DNA from: Acinetobacter kookii | GTDB taxonomy: Bacteria; Pseudomonadota; Gammaproteobacteria; Pseudomonadales; Moraxellaceae | NCBI RefSeq assembly: GCF_900096895.1 | Contig: NZ_FMYO01000001.1 | Span: 620,001-684,000, forward strand | Reading direction: 5' to 3' | Length of the DNA stretch: 64,000 nucleotides | In this document: one piece after another, positions 1 through 9,861 of the stretch | How positions within the stretch are numbered: position 1 is the stretch's first letter | Layout: each line of letters begins with the position of its first letter | Translations under genes and position numbers: made by a program | Notes under the pieces: model-generated | Database searches by the model: none | Told to the model about the DNA's origin: nothing | What the model saw: the letters and a program-made list of their open reading frames with translations, nothing else

Positions 1-1
1 T

Positions 2-1264
2 TTAGGTCTGCCCCGTGTCGATTTAAATGTCCGCGCTTACGCTTTTCATAATGAAGTGGATCTTCCTCTTGGGGCTTTAAAAAACAATCTAGAACAGTCC
101 TTGACTAATGGCCTGAATAATAAGATTGATGAATTGAATTTAGGTGGCTTTGCCGATCCGTTGAAAGAGGGTTTAAAACAACCGATACATGATGGCGTGG
201 GATTAATTCCAGATGAGTCAACCGTTCGCCTGGATGATCAGGTGATACGTCCAACCGTGTCCGTCATTATGCCTTTATATACCGGTGGCCTGACCTCAAG
301 TGCCAAGGAAATGGCTCAGATTCAGGCTCAGCGCAGTCAACTCAATAGCAAGCAACAGCAAGATGCGCAACGCTTTGAACTGATTCAGGCCTATTTTAAT
401 GCCCAACTGCAAAAGCAGCTTTTAGCCTCCAGTCAGTCCAATTTCAATGCTATGCAAATACATTACAGCAATGCTTTAAAGCTGGAACGCCAAGGTTTTA
501 TCAGCAAAGGACAGCGCATGCAATTTGAGGTGGCAAAGAACAATGCCGAGCGTAGCGTGCAAAATGCAGCAGCCAATTTAAGATCGAGCCTGTTTCAGCT
601 CAACAACCTGTTACAGCAAAGTCAGATTACCGAACTGAGCACTCCCCTATTTGTCAACGCTACCCAGACTCAGAACCTGAATGCGCTGTTAAAAAGCTAT
701 CCGGACCAATCTTCTCTGGTTCGCAAAATGCAGATGGACACCCAGCTGGCCAATGCCAATGTTAAGGCGCAAACTGCCTCGAAAAAACCTAATTTGTTCG
801 CCTTTGGCGAATATAGCCTGGATGAAAAGCAAAACTGGATTGTCGGTGTCGCAGCGCGTTACAACCTGTTTTCCGGAATAGACAAGAATAAAAATGTTCA
901 GGCAGCAGAGTTGCAACGCTATGCCTCTGAACTGTTAACCGAGCGTACCAAGCAGGAAGTCGAAAACATCATTTATCGCTCTTACAATGAAATGACCTCA
1001 GCCCAGCAAAGTCATCAGCTGTTACAGCAAAACATGAAAGCCGCCGAGGAAAATCTGCGTATTCAGACTTTATCTTTTAAGGAAGATATGGGAACGGCCA
1101 CCCAGCTGATTGATGCACAAAATAGCCTGAACGCTTTAAAAAGCGAAATGGCGCTGAATGCCTATAAATACATTATGTCACTGGCCACTTTACTGCAAAG
1201 CCATGGCTCGATTGAGCAGTTTCAAAGCTATGTCAGCCAAAGCAATAGCAGTTATATTCGTTAA
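2..1264 (+). CDS. TolC-family outer-membrane efflux protein, 5' end outside the window
   Basis: This looks like the outer-membrane channel of a tripartite exporter. The reading frame is open to the left edge, so the true start lies upstream; the GTG at 56 is an internal Val codon. Family features are the repeated amphipathic helices with heptad-like Ala/Gln/Leu patterns, the PLYTGGL segment (a typical outer-membrane-factor strand) near residue 95 of the visible part, and a second half that ends in a long helix with TATQLIDAQNSL, the usual second OEP-domain signature. The stop lies 18 bases before the next likely start, so it is co-transcribed with the HlyD-like adaptor and two ABC-2 permeases downstream. 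The family is clear; the substrate is unknown. Confidence 0.88.
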   Translation, partial: LGLPRVDLNVRAYAFHNEVDLPLGALKNNLEQSLTNGLNNKIDELNLGGFADPLKEGLKQPIHDGVGLIPDESTVRLDDQVIRPTVSVIMPLYTGGLTSSAKEMAQIQAQRSQLNSKQQQDAQRFELIQAYFNAQLQKQLLASSQSNFNAMQIHYSNALKLERQGFISKGQRMQFEVAKNNAERSVQNAAANLRSSLFQLNNLLQQSQITELSTPLFVNATQTQNLNALLKSYPDQSSLVRKMQMDTQLANANVKAQTASKKPNLFAFGEYSLDEKQNWIVGVAARYNLFSGIDKNKNVQAAELQRYASELLTERTKQEVENIIYRSYNEMTSAQQSHQLLQQNMKAAEENLRIQTLSFKEDMGTATQLIDAQNSLNALKSEMALNAYKYIMSLATLLQSHGSIEQFQSYVSQSNSSYIR

Positions 1265-1282
1265 TTTTTGATGGGGAAAACC

Positions 1283-2458
1283 ATGACACAAGATCAAAAC
1301 AGGCCTGATCAAGATGTAGAAAATGCCTCATCAAAAGAGGCTGCTTGCAATCCATCCGCTCAGCAAAGTGAATTGAACACTTTAGAGCAGTCTCACGAAC
1401 AGCCAAATCTTACAGATTCAGCATTTTTCAGTTATTCAGAACAAGCGCCAGCCACTGAAAATACCGATTCAAAATCTTCAGCTGCCATTAAAGTGATTGG
1501 CATCATCATACTGATCTTGCTTTTAGGCCTGATTGGTTTTGGCTTATGGAAAAGCTATCAGCCCAAGGAAGTCGAGCTGCAAGGTCGTGTTGAAGCTGAA
1601 ACCGTCCATGTCAGTAGCAAGGTGCCGAGCCGCATTGAAGAAATATATATCCACGACGGACAAAAAGTGCTTAAAGGCCAGCCACTGGTCCGTTTGTTTA
1701 GTCCGGAAGTTGAAGCTAAAAAACAGCAGGCTCTGGCCAGCCTGCAGTCTGCTTTAGCCTTGCAAGCCACAGCGGAGCGCGGTTCCCAGCAGGAAAATAT
1801 CGACAGTCTATATGCCAACTGGCAGGCCATGAAAGCCCAGCAAGACCTGGCTCAAACCACCTATCAGCGTGGTGCCAACCTGTTTAAGGAAGGCGTCATT
1901 TCACGCCAGCGCCGCGATGAAATGCACGCCGCGGCTCAATCTGCCGCACAAATGACCGAAGCGGCTTATCAGCAATATGCACGTGCCAAACGCGGCAGCA
2001 CGCCAGAACAGAAATCCTCCGCCGATGCCCAGGTGGAGATTGCCAAAGCGGCCGTTGCAGAAGCCAATGCACTGGAAGCTGAAACCAAACTGGTGTCCCC
2101 GATCAACGGCACAGTGTCTAAAACCTATGGCAAGGTGTCGGAACTGGTGGCTATGGGTGTACCCGTGGTCAGTATTATTCAGGAGGATGAGCTTTGGGTC
2201 AGCCTGAATATCCGTGAAGATCAATACGCGCAGGTCTATCAGGCCAAATCGGTTGAAGGCTTTATTCCTGCATTAAACAAAAAGGCCCTGTTCAAGATCA
2301 AAAAGATTGATGCCGAGGGTGAATTTGCCACCATTAAAACCACGCGCCAAACCGGTGGCTATGATATTCGCAGTTTCAAGATTCAGCTCACCCCTGCCCA
2401 GCCAATTGCAGATTTAAAAGTCGGCATGAGTGTGCTGTTTAAAGTACAAGAGTCTTGA
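1283..2458 (+). CDS. HlyD-family periplasmic adaptor (membrane fusion protein)
   Basis: This adaptor links an inner-membrane exporter to the TolC-like channel. A polar N-terminal stretch of about 65 residues precedes a single membrane helix (IKVIGIIILILLLGLIG region). Then come a barrel-sandwich half (VEAETVHVSSKVPSRIEEIYIHDGQKV), an alpha-helical hairpin rich in Ala and Gln, the second lipoyl half (LVSPINGTVSKTYGKVSELV) and a beta-barrel. I chose ATG 1283 because GGGGA lies 5 to 6 bases upstream; ATG 1271 is the alternative and would add four residues. The long cytosolic tail resembles EmrA/YibH-type adaptors. The next start lies within 3 bases of the stop, which implies translational coupling. 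Confidence 0.88.
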   Translation: MTQDQNRPDQDVENASSKEAACNPSAQQSELNTLEQSHEQPNLTDSAFFSYSEQAPATENTDSKSSAAIKVIGIIILILLLGLIGFGLWKSYQPKEVELQGRVEAETVHVSSKVPSRIEEIYIHDGQKVLKGQPLVRLFSPEVEAKKQQALASLQSALALQATAERGSQQENIDSLYANWQAMKAQQDLAQTTYQRGANLFKEGVISRQRRDEMHAAAQSAAQMTEAAYQQYARAKRGSTPEQKSSADAQVEIAKAAVAEANALEAETKLVSPINGTVSKTYGKVSELVAMGVPVVSIIQEDELWVSLNIREDQYAQVYQAKSVEGFIPALNKKALFKIKKIDAEGEFATIKTTRQTGGYDIRSFKIQLTPAQPIADLKVGMSVLFKVQES

Positions 2459-2460
2459 TC

Positions 2461-3591
2461 ATGCTACAGGGCATACTGCGCGAACTCGGCTATTTGCTCA
2501 GGCATAAGTGGGACTTGTGCATGATCACGCTTGCACCTGTCTTTGTGATTGTGCTGTTTGCCAGTATGTTTTCTGCCGGGAAACCGAGCCATCTGCCAAT
2601 TGCAATTATTGATCAGGACCAGAGCGAACTGAGCCGGACGATTATTCATCATGCCAGTCTGAATCACACCCTGAGCATCAACAGTATTTCCAGCAGTCAG
2701 GATGAGGTTGAACAGTTACTCAATCAAAACAAAATCTGGGGTTATATCACTATTCCCGCAGGTGCCGAACAACGCCTGGTACAAGCCAAGGATGCTGGAA
2801 TCAGCATTGCCTATAACCAAAGCTATTTTAGTGTCGGCAATAGCATTTCATCGGCGATGCTGGTCAGCACCTTGCAGGCACTGGCCGATTTTACCGGGCA
2901 CAGTTATCTGGAAAACCAGATTCCCTATTTGAATGCACCAACGCCCAATATCAAAATTTCGCCGCTGTTTAATCCGGGGCTCAGTTATGAGTTCTATCTG
3001 GAACCTTACATGATTCCGGCAATTTTACATTTATTGCTCTGCTGTTGCGTGGCTTTTGCCGTAGGACAGGAGCTGAAATTTGGCTCGGCCAAAACATGGC
3101 TCGATGGTCAAAATTTATGGCTTGCCCTGCTTTCCAAAAATATGACCTATGTGCTGATTTTCAGTTTCTGGACCTGGTTATGGATGTTCTGGATGATTGA
3201 AATGCGTGGCTGGTTTGTACAGGGACAGCTCTGGCCCATTTTATTGGGACAATTTCTGCTCTATAGCGCTTATGCCCTGATCAGCAGCAGCGTGGTTTTG
3301 GCCACCCGTGATCTGGCGAAAAGTTTTGGTTTTATTGCGGTCTATGGCGGGTCATCTTTAAGTTTTGCCGGCGTGACTTTACCGCTGAACAATGCCCCCT
3401 TATTCACCCAGTTCTGGTCCAATATTATTCCCTATACGCCTTATGCCAAATTACAGACGGAACAATGGGTGGTGGGCAGTCCCATATCCATTTCACTGTT
3501 ACCGCTTGCAATTTTAGCCGTGTATTGCCTGTTTTATCTGGGCACAGCCTACTTCTTCCTTAAAAAATATGTAAAGGGAGTACAGGCATGA
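2461..3591 (+). CDS. ABC-2 type transporter permease (YhhJ/YhiI-system-like), first of a pair
   Basis: This 376-residue inner-membrane protein has the ABC-2 permease layout: one N-terminal membrane helix (LCMITLAPVFVIVLFASMF), a periplasmic domain of about 140 residues starting AIIDQDQSELSRTI, then five or six C-terminal helices. The motif LPIAIIDQDQSELS is typical of this family. ATG 2461 lies two bases after the adaptor stop; the frame could also start at TTG 2455. The gene overlaps the next permease by 4 bases (ATGA), so the two are probably made as a heterodimer. No ATPase gene is visible downstream, so energy must come from a subunit encoded elsewhere or upstream. Substrate unknown. Confidence 0.85.
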   Translation: MLQGILRELGYLLRHKWDLCMITLAPVFVIVLFASMFSAGKPSHLPIAIIDQDQSELSRTIIHHASLNHTLSINSISSSQDEVEQLLNQNKIWGYITIPAGAEQRLVQAKDAGISIAYNQSYFSVGNSISSAMLVSTLQALADFTGHSYLENQIPYLNAPTPNIKISPLFNPGLSYEFYLEPYMIPAILHLLLCCCVAFAVGQELKFGSAKTWLDGQNLWLALLSKNMTYVLIFSFWTWLWMFWMIEMRGWFVQGQLWPILLGQFLLYSAYALISSSVVLATRDLAKSFGFIAVYGGSSLSFAGVTLPLNNAPLFTQFWSNIIPYTPYAKLQTEQWVVGSPISISLLPLAILAVYCLFYLGTAYFFLKKYVKGVQA

Positions 3592-4694
3592 AAACGCTTA
3601 AAAACTTTTTGTACTTTTATTTTAAAACCTTTCAGGATATTGCACGTAACAGTTCGATCTTGACCACATTGGTACTTTCGGTATTTTTATATAGTTTCTT
3701 CTACCCAACGGCTTATAAGGCAGAACATGCCGAATCTTTACCGATTGTGATTGTCGATGAAGAACAAAGCCTGGTGAGCTCGAGTATTATTGGCGAAGTG
3801 GCTAAAAGTCCCAATGTTGAAATCCGTGCAGTCACCGGGAATTTTGCCGAAGCAGAGCAGATGATCAGGCTGCAACAGGCGGACGGAATTTTACTACTTC
3901 CAGATAACTTATCTGGCAGTCTGCGTCGAGGTGAAGTTGGGGGCATCGGTTTATATTTAAGTGCCGCCAATTTCTTGAAAACCCAAAAGATTGGTTTGGG
4001 ACTGGCGGCATCGATTGAACATGCGCTGGCCGAACAGGCTGAAAAATTTCAGCATATTTCTGAATTTTCCCCTGCGCTGTCCATTCATCAAATTCCATTA
4101 TTTAACACCCTGTCCGGGTATGGCAGCTATATTTTCCCTGCCGTTGCCCCACTGATTATCCATCAAACCATTTTGCTGGGCTTGTGCATGTTAATTGCGA
4201 CTTATCGTGAAAAGCACTGGATACCCAGTCGAACCGAATTTTGGGCTTTATGGAGTGCTATTTTAACCATTGGCTTTTTGGGCTGTTTGTATCTGTTTGG
4301 ATTTACCTTCTGGCTGAATGACTATCCGCGTGGTGGCAACTTCTGGGGCATGCTCATTGCGGTTCCTATATTTCTGAGCTGCGTGATTGGCCTCAGCATG
4401 CTGATTGCCTCTTTTCTGGATATGCCTGAACGTGCCGGCCATGTGATCGTGTTTAGCTCGATTCCCCTGTTTCTGCTTTCAGGTACGGCCTGGCCGCATG
4501 CCGCCATGCCAGAGTGGATGCAGTATTTAGGCAAAGCCCTCCCTTCCACCCAAGGCATACAGATGTTTATTCAATTGAACCAGATGGGCGTGCCTACTCA
4601 ACTGGTCATTCCGAAAATGATTTATCTGGCAAGCTTTGCCGGCATTTGTCTGGTTTGGGCTTTTTTTCGCCTGACTCGATCTACCAGAAAGTAA
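3588..4694 (+). CDS. ABC-2 type transporter permease, second of a pair
   Basis: This is a paralogue of the preceding permease with the same plan: an N-terminal helix (SSILTTLVLSVFLYSFFYP), a periplasmic domain opening with LPIVIVDEEQSLVSSSI, and a C-terminal membrane block with the SGTAWPHAAMPEWMQ loop conserved in YhhJ-type permeases. Its ATG overlaps the previous stop by 4 bases. It is the last gene of the operon, since a gap of 269 bases and an unrelated transporter follow. The two permeases share the short VDQDQS/VDEEQS theme but are otherwise diverged, as expected for heterodimer halves. I see no Walker A or ABC signature motif in either. Confidence 0.85.
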   Translation: MKTLKNFLYFYFKTFQDIARNSSILTTLVLSVFLYSFFYPTAYKAEHAESLPIVIVDEEQSLVSSSIIGEVAKSPNVEIRAVTGNFAEAEQMIRLQQADGILLLPDNLSGSLRRGEVGGIGLYLSAANFLKTQKIGLGLAASIEHALAEQAEKFQHISEFSPALSIHQIPLFNTLSGYGSYIFPAVAPLIIHQTILLGLCMLIATYREKHWIPSRTEFWALWSAILTIGFLGCLYLFGFTFWLNDYPRGGNFWGMLIAVPIFLSCVIGLSMLIASFLDMPERAGHVIVFSSIPLFLLSGTAWPHAAMPEWMQYLGKALPSTQGIQMFIQLNQMGVPTQLVIPKMIYLASFAGICLVWAFFRLTRSTRK

Positions 4695-4963
4695 GCTTTT
4701 AGCTATGAGCTTATAAGTTTATTAAATGAAACCTTACAATTTGATTATTTTTTATACCAATACTGCTTTTTTTTTGACCTTTTGAATCAATTGTGAAGAA
4801 AAAAGTTAGATTGAATATATTAATCGATGCAAAATAGCCCCCTGTTTATATTTCATGAATATTTTTTATATTATTCATTCCCACGCTCCCCTTTAACATG
4901 CCGATGTGATATCGACAGTGTTATAGCAGCTTTTTTATTAAAATTTGATTTTAAGGGCTTAGC

Positions 4964-6259
4964 ATGAAAAAGATTAGGATTAGTCTTGCTTGGCAAATCG
5001 TCATTGCGCTCATTTTAGGTGTGCTTGTAGGCTCCTTTCTACATTATTCTCCCGAATATCGTGAAACTCTGATTAATAATCTGCTGAGCCCTTTGGGCGC
5101 AATCTTTATTAATTTGATTAAGATGATTGTTGTTCCACTTGTACTTTCAATGCTGATACTCGGTATTGCAAATGCAAGTCATGGTCAAAACCTAGGTAAA
5201 CTGGGTTTCAAAACCATTGTTTATTTTGAAATTATTACCACTGTTGCGATTATTGTCGGTCTGGTTGCTGCGAATATATTCCAGCCGGGCGCCGGTATTG
5301 ACATGTCGAGCCTAACTCAAACCGATATTTCCCAATATCAGCAAACCACCCAAGAAGTGAGTAGCCACTCGCATGGTCTGGTCAACACCATTTTATCTTT
5401 AATCCCGTCTAATATTTTTGGATCACTGACCGATGGGCATATGTTGCCAATCATCTTCTTCTCCGTGATCTTCGGTATTGGTTTGGGATCTTTGGCGAAA
5501 GAAACCAGAAAACCGCTGATTGATGTATTGCATGCGATTTCTGAAACCATGTTCAAAGTCACCCATATGATCATGCTTTTTGCACCATTCGGCGTATTTG
5601 GCCTGATTGCGGCAACCGTTGCCAACTTTGGCTTTAGCTCACTGCTGCCATTAGTGAAATTGGCGCTTCTGGTTTATGGTGCTATTTTCTTCTTCATCTT
5701 TGTCATTTTAGGACTTGTCGCCAAATTCTGCGGTTTCAGTATTTGGGAAATTATTAAAATTCTGAAAGATGAGCTGATTCTGTCTTATTCAACTGCAAGT
5801 TCCGAGACAGTATTACCGCGCCTGATGGAAAAAATGGAAGCCTATGGTGCGCCAAAATCCATTACCAGTTTCGTGATTCCAATCGGTTATTCATTTAACC
5901 TCGATGGTTCGACCTTATATCAAAGTATTGCAGCCATCTTTATTGCGCAGCTTTACGGTATTGATTTAACCATGACCCAGCAGATCATTCTGGTGTTAAC
6001 CCTGATGATTACTTCTAAAGGTATTGCCGGTGTGCCTGGCGTGTCTTTTGTTGTGCTGTTGGCAACCTTGGGCAGTGTCGGTATTCCGCTTGAAGGCCTG
6101 GCATTTATTGCCGGTATTGACCGTATTCTGGATATGGCACGTACTGTATTGAACGTAATTGGTAACTCATTGGCTGTTCTTGTGATCAGTAAATGGGAAG
6201 GCCAGTTCGATGCTGAAAAGCAAAAAAATTATGCTGTTGAAATCAAAGAAGCTGCATAA
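4964..6259 (+). CDS. Dicarboxylate/amino acid:cation symporter (DAACS family, GltP/DctA type)
   Basis: This sodium- or proton-coupled uptake carrier for glutamate, aspartate or C4-dicarboxylates sits in the inner membrane. The 431 residues match the family size. The family motifs are present: the serine-rich re-entrant loop (SYSTASSETVLPRLMEKME, near residue 275), the TM7 NLDG motif (GYSFNLDGSTLYQ) and the second hairpin (TSKGIAGVPGVSFVVL), then the substrate-binding helix with DRILDMARTVLNVIGNS. The start is supported by AAGGG 8 to 9 bases upstream. The gene is monocistronic: a strong terminator follows within 12 bases. GltP-like and DctA-like substrate specificity cannot be separated by eye. 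Confidence 0.93.
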   Translation: MKKIRISLAWQIVIALILGVLVGSFLHYSPEYRETLINNLLSPLGAIFINLIKMIVVPLVLSMLILGIANASHGQNLGKLGFKTIVYFEIITTVAIIVGLVAANIFQPGAGIDMSSLTQTDISQYQQTTQEVSSHSHGLVNTILSLIPSNIFGSLTDGHMLPIIFFSVIFGIGLGSLAKETRKPLIDVLHAISETMFKVTHMIMLFAPFGVFGLIAATVANFGFSSLLPLVKLALLVYGAIFFFIFVILGLVAKFCGFSIWEIIKILKDELILSYSTASSETVLPRLMEKMEAYGAPKSITSFVIPIGYSFNLDGSTLYQSIAAIFIAQLYGIDLTMTQQIILVLTLMITSKGIAGVPGVSFVVLLATLGSVGIPLEGLAFIAGIDRILDMARTVLNVIGNSLAVLVISKWEGQFDAEKQKNYAVEIKEAA

Positions 6260-6267
6260 TTTATAAA

Positions 6268-6765
6268 TCAAAAAAAGGAAGCTTCGGCTTCCTTTTTTAA
6301 AGCAATTGCTAAAACCACGCCAACAACACTAATGGCTGCCATTGCAAATTTTGCTAAACTTTGCCAAGTTTCATTATTTTCTTTAATTATTTCGGCAATT
6401 CTTAAATGTAAATTTGCTAAATCTTTAGTAATTTCAGCGATGGTACGTAAAGTTTATTCAGTCTGCGCTTTTTCAGTAATTTTTTCTAAAAGTCGCATCG
6501 TAGATTCCAAGCTATTATGAATACTATCTAAACTATGAACTTGTGTAGTTTTTACACCATCAATTATTAATTTTAAGCTATCTAAATAATCTTTTTGAAG
6601 ATCAATAATATTAGGAATTAATTTCACTAATTGGGATAGTTATTCAATTGAAAAATTATCATTTTGTATTAATTCCATAATTTTTCCATACTGTTCTTTT
6701 GATAAATTATCAAAATCAGAAATATTTAATTTATTTTTTAATTGCTCAATAAAATTATTATTCAT
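6268..6765 (-). pseudogene. Small tail-anchored-type protein gene broken by two in-frame TAA codons
   Basis: Reading the minus strand from ATG 6765 gives one frame of 165 codons that begins MNNNFIEQLKNKLNISDFDN and ends in a hydrophobic helix (LAKFAMAAISVVGVVLAIAL) and a TGA at 6268. Two TAA codons interrupt it, at 6640-6642 (after FSIE) and 6454-6456 (after KAQTE). In both places a CAA glutamine codon one transition away would restore a smooth coiled-coil-like helix (SIE-Q-LSQLV, QTE-Q-TLRTI). No other frame continues the protein. The DNA is much more AT-rich than its neighbours. I do not recognise the family. The last codons lie inside the symporter terminator. Either the gene is dead or the stops are read through. 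Confidence 0.6.
6271..6298 (+). terminator. Rho-independent terminator of the symporter gene
   Basis: GGAAGC-TTCG-GCTTCC forms a six-pair stem with a tetraloop, preceded by an A run and followed by a run of six T. Read on the other strand, the same bases encode the last residues of the adjacent pseudogene, so the terminator overlaps that frame. Confidence 0.92.
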
Positions 6766-6812
6766 ACCCCCTAAAATTAATTTTATTTTCAATTATTTAT
6801 AAATTTTGTCAA

Positions 6813-6836
6813 CAAAAAGAGCGCCTAAGCGCCCTT
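6813..6836 (-). terminator. Terminator of gyrA
   Basis: On the minus strand GGGCGC-TTAG-GCGCTC (one G-T pair) is followed by a run of five T. It lies about 17 bases after the gyrA stop. Confidence 0.85.
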
Positions 6837-6852
6837 CTTTTTAAGTCAAAAC

Positions 6853-9800
6853 TTATTCTGAGTCAGAATCTCTTAAATCCGATTCAGTATCAGCTTCGTC
6901 AGCAATGGTTTCATCATCCACCAAAGTTTCAGAATCAATCAAGGCCTCAGAGGCAACGACTTCTTCGCCTTCCACTGCTTCAATAAACTCATCTTCTTCC
7001 ACTGCTTCAACCGAAACAACACCTACAAGCAACTCGTCATTACCTAAACGGATCAGACGTACGCCTTGTGCATTACGACCGGTTTGAGCCACTTCAGAAG
7101 CACGGGTACGGACCAAAGTACCGCCATCAGAAATCAGCATCAGTTCTTTAGAAGCATCAATTGCAACCGCACCCACCAACTGACCGTTACGTTCAGAGGT
7201 CTTGATCGCAATCACACCCTTACCGCCACGTTTCTTGGTTGGGAAGTCATCTACCGGGGTACGTTTACCGTAACCGTTTTCAGATGCACACAGCACTTCA
7301 CCCGTTTCAGGAACAACTACCAATGAAACGATACGGCTGATTAATGCTGAATCTGAAGCATCTTCGTCATCTGAATCGATATCGGCATCTTCGGCATCTT
7401 CAACTTGCGCTGCACCAATGGTCACACGCATACCGCGTACACCTTTCGCTGAACGACCCATTGAACGGACATCAGTTTCTGCGAAGCGAATCGCTTTACC
7501 TTCATTCGAGAACAACATGATTTGCTGTTCGCCATCGGTAATCGCAACGCCAATCAAGGTGTCATCGCCATTCAGTTCAATGGCACGCAAACCGTTTGAA
7601 CGGACATTACTGAACTGTTCAAGTTCTACACGCTTGATCGTACCGTACTCGGTCGCCATAAACACATAGAAGTTTTTACGTACCGCTTCGGCTTGCTGCG
7701 CAAAGTCAGCAATGATTTCATCATCCAGATCGCTTGCTGAAAGTTCAATGCCCAATTGTTTCAATTGAATACGTAATGCATCAGACAAGTCATCTGCACC
7801 CTCTTCAAGTTCAGCAAGTGCTGCTTGAAGTTCAGCATAATGCGCATTGATGATTTCATTTTCTTGCAGTTTTGCAGCATTGGCTTTTACAAATGCCTTG
7901 AAATCTGCCAGACGTTCTTTGAATTTCTTCGGCGCATCAATCACCGGAAGAATGGCAGTAATGGTTTCGTTGGCTTCAAGCGGCAACAGGTTCACCATTG
8001 GGCGACCTTTGGCACCACGCGAAGCTTGCGGCACTTCAAACACTTTCAGACGATAGACCTTACCGACATCGGTGAAGCAAAGTACGGTTGCATGGTTCGA
8101 GGTCACAATCAGATGCTGGATATAATCATCTTCTTTCATTGAAGTTGCAGACTTGCCACGCCCCCCACGACGCTGTGCAGCATAATCAGAAAGCGGCTGG
8201 GTTTTCGCATAACCGGTTTTAGAAACGGTCAATACCACCTGTTCTTCTGGAATCAGATCTTCGCGAGAGAAATCAATACGTGATTCAACAATCGCGGTAC
8301 GACGCGCATCGCCATACTGTTGCAGAATTAACGCCAACTCTTCTTTAATCACACCCATCAACAGGTTGAAATCGTTCAGGATTGCCGTTAATTCAGCAAT
8401 TTGACCCAAAATTTCGCTGTATTCTGCATGCAGCTTGTCTTGTTCCAGACCAGTTAAGCGGTGTAAACGCAATTCAAGGATTGCACCGACCTGTGCCGGA
8501 GATAAACGGTAAACATTGCCATCTAAACCGAATGGACGGCTTGGATCTTCACCTTCAATCTCGTCAGGACGTACAGAAACCGAACCTGCTTTTTCCAGTA
8601 AGGCAACCACACCACCCGCAGCCCACTCGCCCGCCTGTAAACGCTCACGCGCTTCGCCCGGGTTGGCAGAGGTCTTGATGGTTTCAATAATCGCATCGAT
8701 GTTTGCAAGTGCGACAGTCAAGCCTTCCAAAATATGGCCACGTTCACGTGCTTTACGCAATTCGAACATGGTACGGCGAGTCACTACTTCCTGACGGTGA
8801 CGGATAAACGCCGCAATGATGTCTTTCAGGTTCATCAACTTCGGCTGGCCATTGTCCAGGCAGACCATGTTGATGCTGAATGAATTTTCCAACTGGGTAT
8901 TCAGGAACAGGTTGTTGACAATCACTTCAGCGTTTTCACCACGCTTCAGGTCAATGGCAATACGCATGCCTTCTTTATCTGACTCATCACGAAGTTCAGA
9001 AATACCTTCCAGTTTTTTCTCTTTGACTAACTCGGCAATACGCTCAATGGTTTTTGCCTTGTTGACCTGATAAGGAATTTCAGTAAACACGATGGTGCTA
9101 CGGCCAGATTTCTGGTCTTCTTCAATATGGTATTTACCACGGATGTGAAGACGGCCTTTACCGGTACGGTAAGCATCGACAATACCCGATTTACCGTAAA
9201 TGATACCGCCTGTAGGGAAATCCGGACCAGAGATGTGCTCCATCAAGCCTTCAATGGAAATATTCGGGTTTTCCGCATAAGCCAAACATGCATTGATGAC
9301 TTCGGTCATGTTGTGTGGCGCCATATTGGTCGCCATACCAACCGCAATACCGGTCACACCGTTAATCAGCAAGTTGGGAACACGTGTCGGCATCACTTCT
9401 GGAATACGTTCAGAACCGTCGTAGTTGTCTTCCCACTCGACAGTGTCTTTTTCCAGATCAGCCAGAAGTTCATGGGTGAGCTTACGCATACGTACTTCGG
9501 TATAACGCATTGCTGCTGCGCTATCGCCATCGACTGAACCGAAGTTACCCTGACCATCCACCAATTGATAACGCAGGCTAAAGTCTTGCGCCATACGAAC
9601 AATGGTTTCATAAACAGCTGAGTCACCATGCGGGTGATATTTACCGATCACGTCACCGACGACACGGGCTGACTTTTTGTATGCTTTATTGTAGTCGTTG
9701 CCCAATTCGTGCATAGCGAAAAGCACACGACGATGAACAGGCTTTAAACCGTCTCTCACGTCAGGTAATGCACGAGAAACAATAACACTCATGGCATAGT

Positions 9801-9861
9801 CGAGATACGAGCTTTTGAGTTCATCCTCAATGGCAATCGGTCGGATTTCCGATACGCTCAT
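6853..9861 (-). CDS. gyrA: DNA gyrase subunit A with an unusual C-terminal-domain insertion
   Basis: The catalytic breakage-reunion subunit of gyrase. The N-terminal domain has the active-site tyrosine in [11 protein letters not shown] (Tyr120) and the quinolone region [10 protein letters not shown] with Ser81 and Glu85 unaltered, so no classical resistance change is seen. The GyrA box QRRGGRGK lies near residue 565 and the beta-pinwheel repeats follow. At 1002 residues the protein is about 100 longer than the roughly 900 I recall for A. baumannii. Most of the excess is an Ala/Glu/Leu-rich helical stretch at residues about 643-730 between [11 protein letters not shown] and [11 protein letters not shown], where other GyrA proteins run straight on. 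The tail is very acidic. AAGGAG precedes the ATG, and a TATAAT (9969-9974) lies about 110 bases upstream. Confidence 0.97.
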   Translation of the reverse strand: MSVSEIRPIAIEDELKSSYLDYAMSVIVSRALPDVRDGLKPVHRRVLFAMHELGNDYNKAYKKSARVVGDVIGKYHPHGDSAVYETIVRMAQDFSLRYQLVDGQGNFGSVDGDSAAAMRYTEVRMRKLTHELLADLEKDTVEWEDNYDGSERIPEVMPTRVPNLLINGVTGIAVGMATNMAPHNMTEVINACLAYAENPNISIEGLMEHISGPDFPTGGIIYGKSGIVDAYRTGKGRLHIRGKYHIEEDQKSGRSTIVFTEIPYQVNKAKTIERIAELVKEKKLEGISELRDESDKEGMRIAIDLKRGENAEVIVNNLFLNTQLENSFSINMVCLDNGQPKLMNLKDIIAAFIRHRQEVVTRRTMFELRKARERGHILEGLTVALANIDAIIETIKTSANPGEARERLQAGEWAAGGVVALLEKAGSVSVRPDEIEGEDPSRPFGLDGNVYRLSPAQVGAILELRLHRLTGLEQDKLHAEYSEILGQIAELTAILNDFNLLMGVIKEELALILQQYGDARRTAIVESRIDFSREDLIPEEQVVLTVSKTGYAKTQPLSDYAAQRRGGRGKSATSMKEDDYIQHLIVTSNHATVLCFTDVGKVYRLKVFEVPQASRGAKGRPMVNLLPLEANETITAILPVIDAPKKFKERLADFKAFVKANAAKLQENEIINAHYAELQAALAELEEGADDLSDALRIQLKQLGIELSASDLDDEIIADFAQQAEAVRKNFYVFMATEYGTIKRVELEQFSNVRSNGLRAIELNGDDTLIGVAITDGEQQIMLFSNEGKAIRFAETDVRSMGRSAKGVRGMRVTIGAAQVEDAEDADIDSDDEDASDSALISRIVSLVVVPETGEVLCASENGYGKRTPVDDFPTKKRGGKGVIAIKTSERNGQLVGAVAIDASKELMLISDGGTLVRTRASEVAQTGRNAQGVRLIRLGNDELLVGVVSVEAVEEDEFIEAVEGEEVVASEALIDSETLVDDETIADEADTESDLRDSDSE

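Noticed and set aside
6332..6520. Plus-strand frame of 62 codons after the symporter
   Set aside because: It lies antisense to the better-supported broken gene on the minus strand and has no ribosome site.
9127..9537. Plus-strand frame of 136 codons inside gyrA
   Set aside because: Antisense shadow of gyrA; no start signal and no family features.
9619..9630. Quinolone-resistance mutation in gyrA
   Set aside because: Codon 81 is Ser and codon 85 is Glu, the normal residues; no resistance change is seen.
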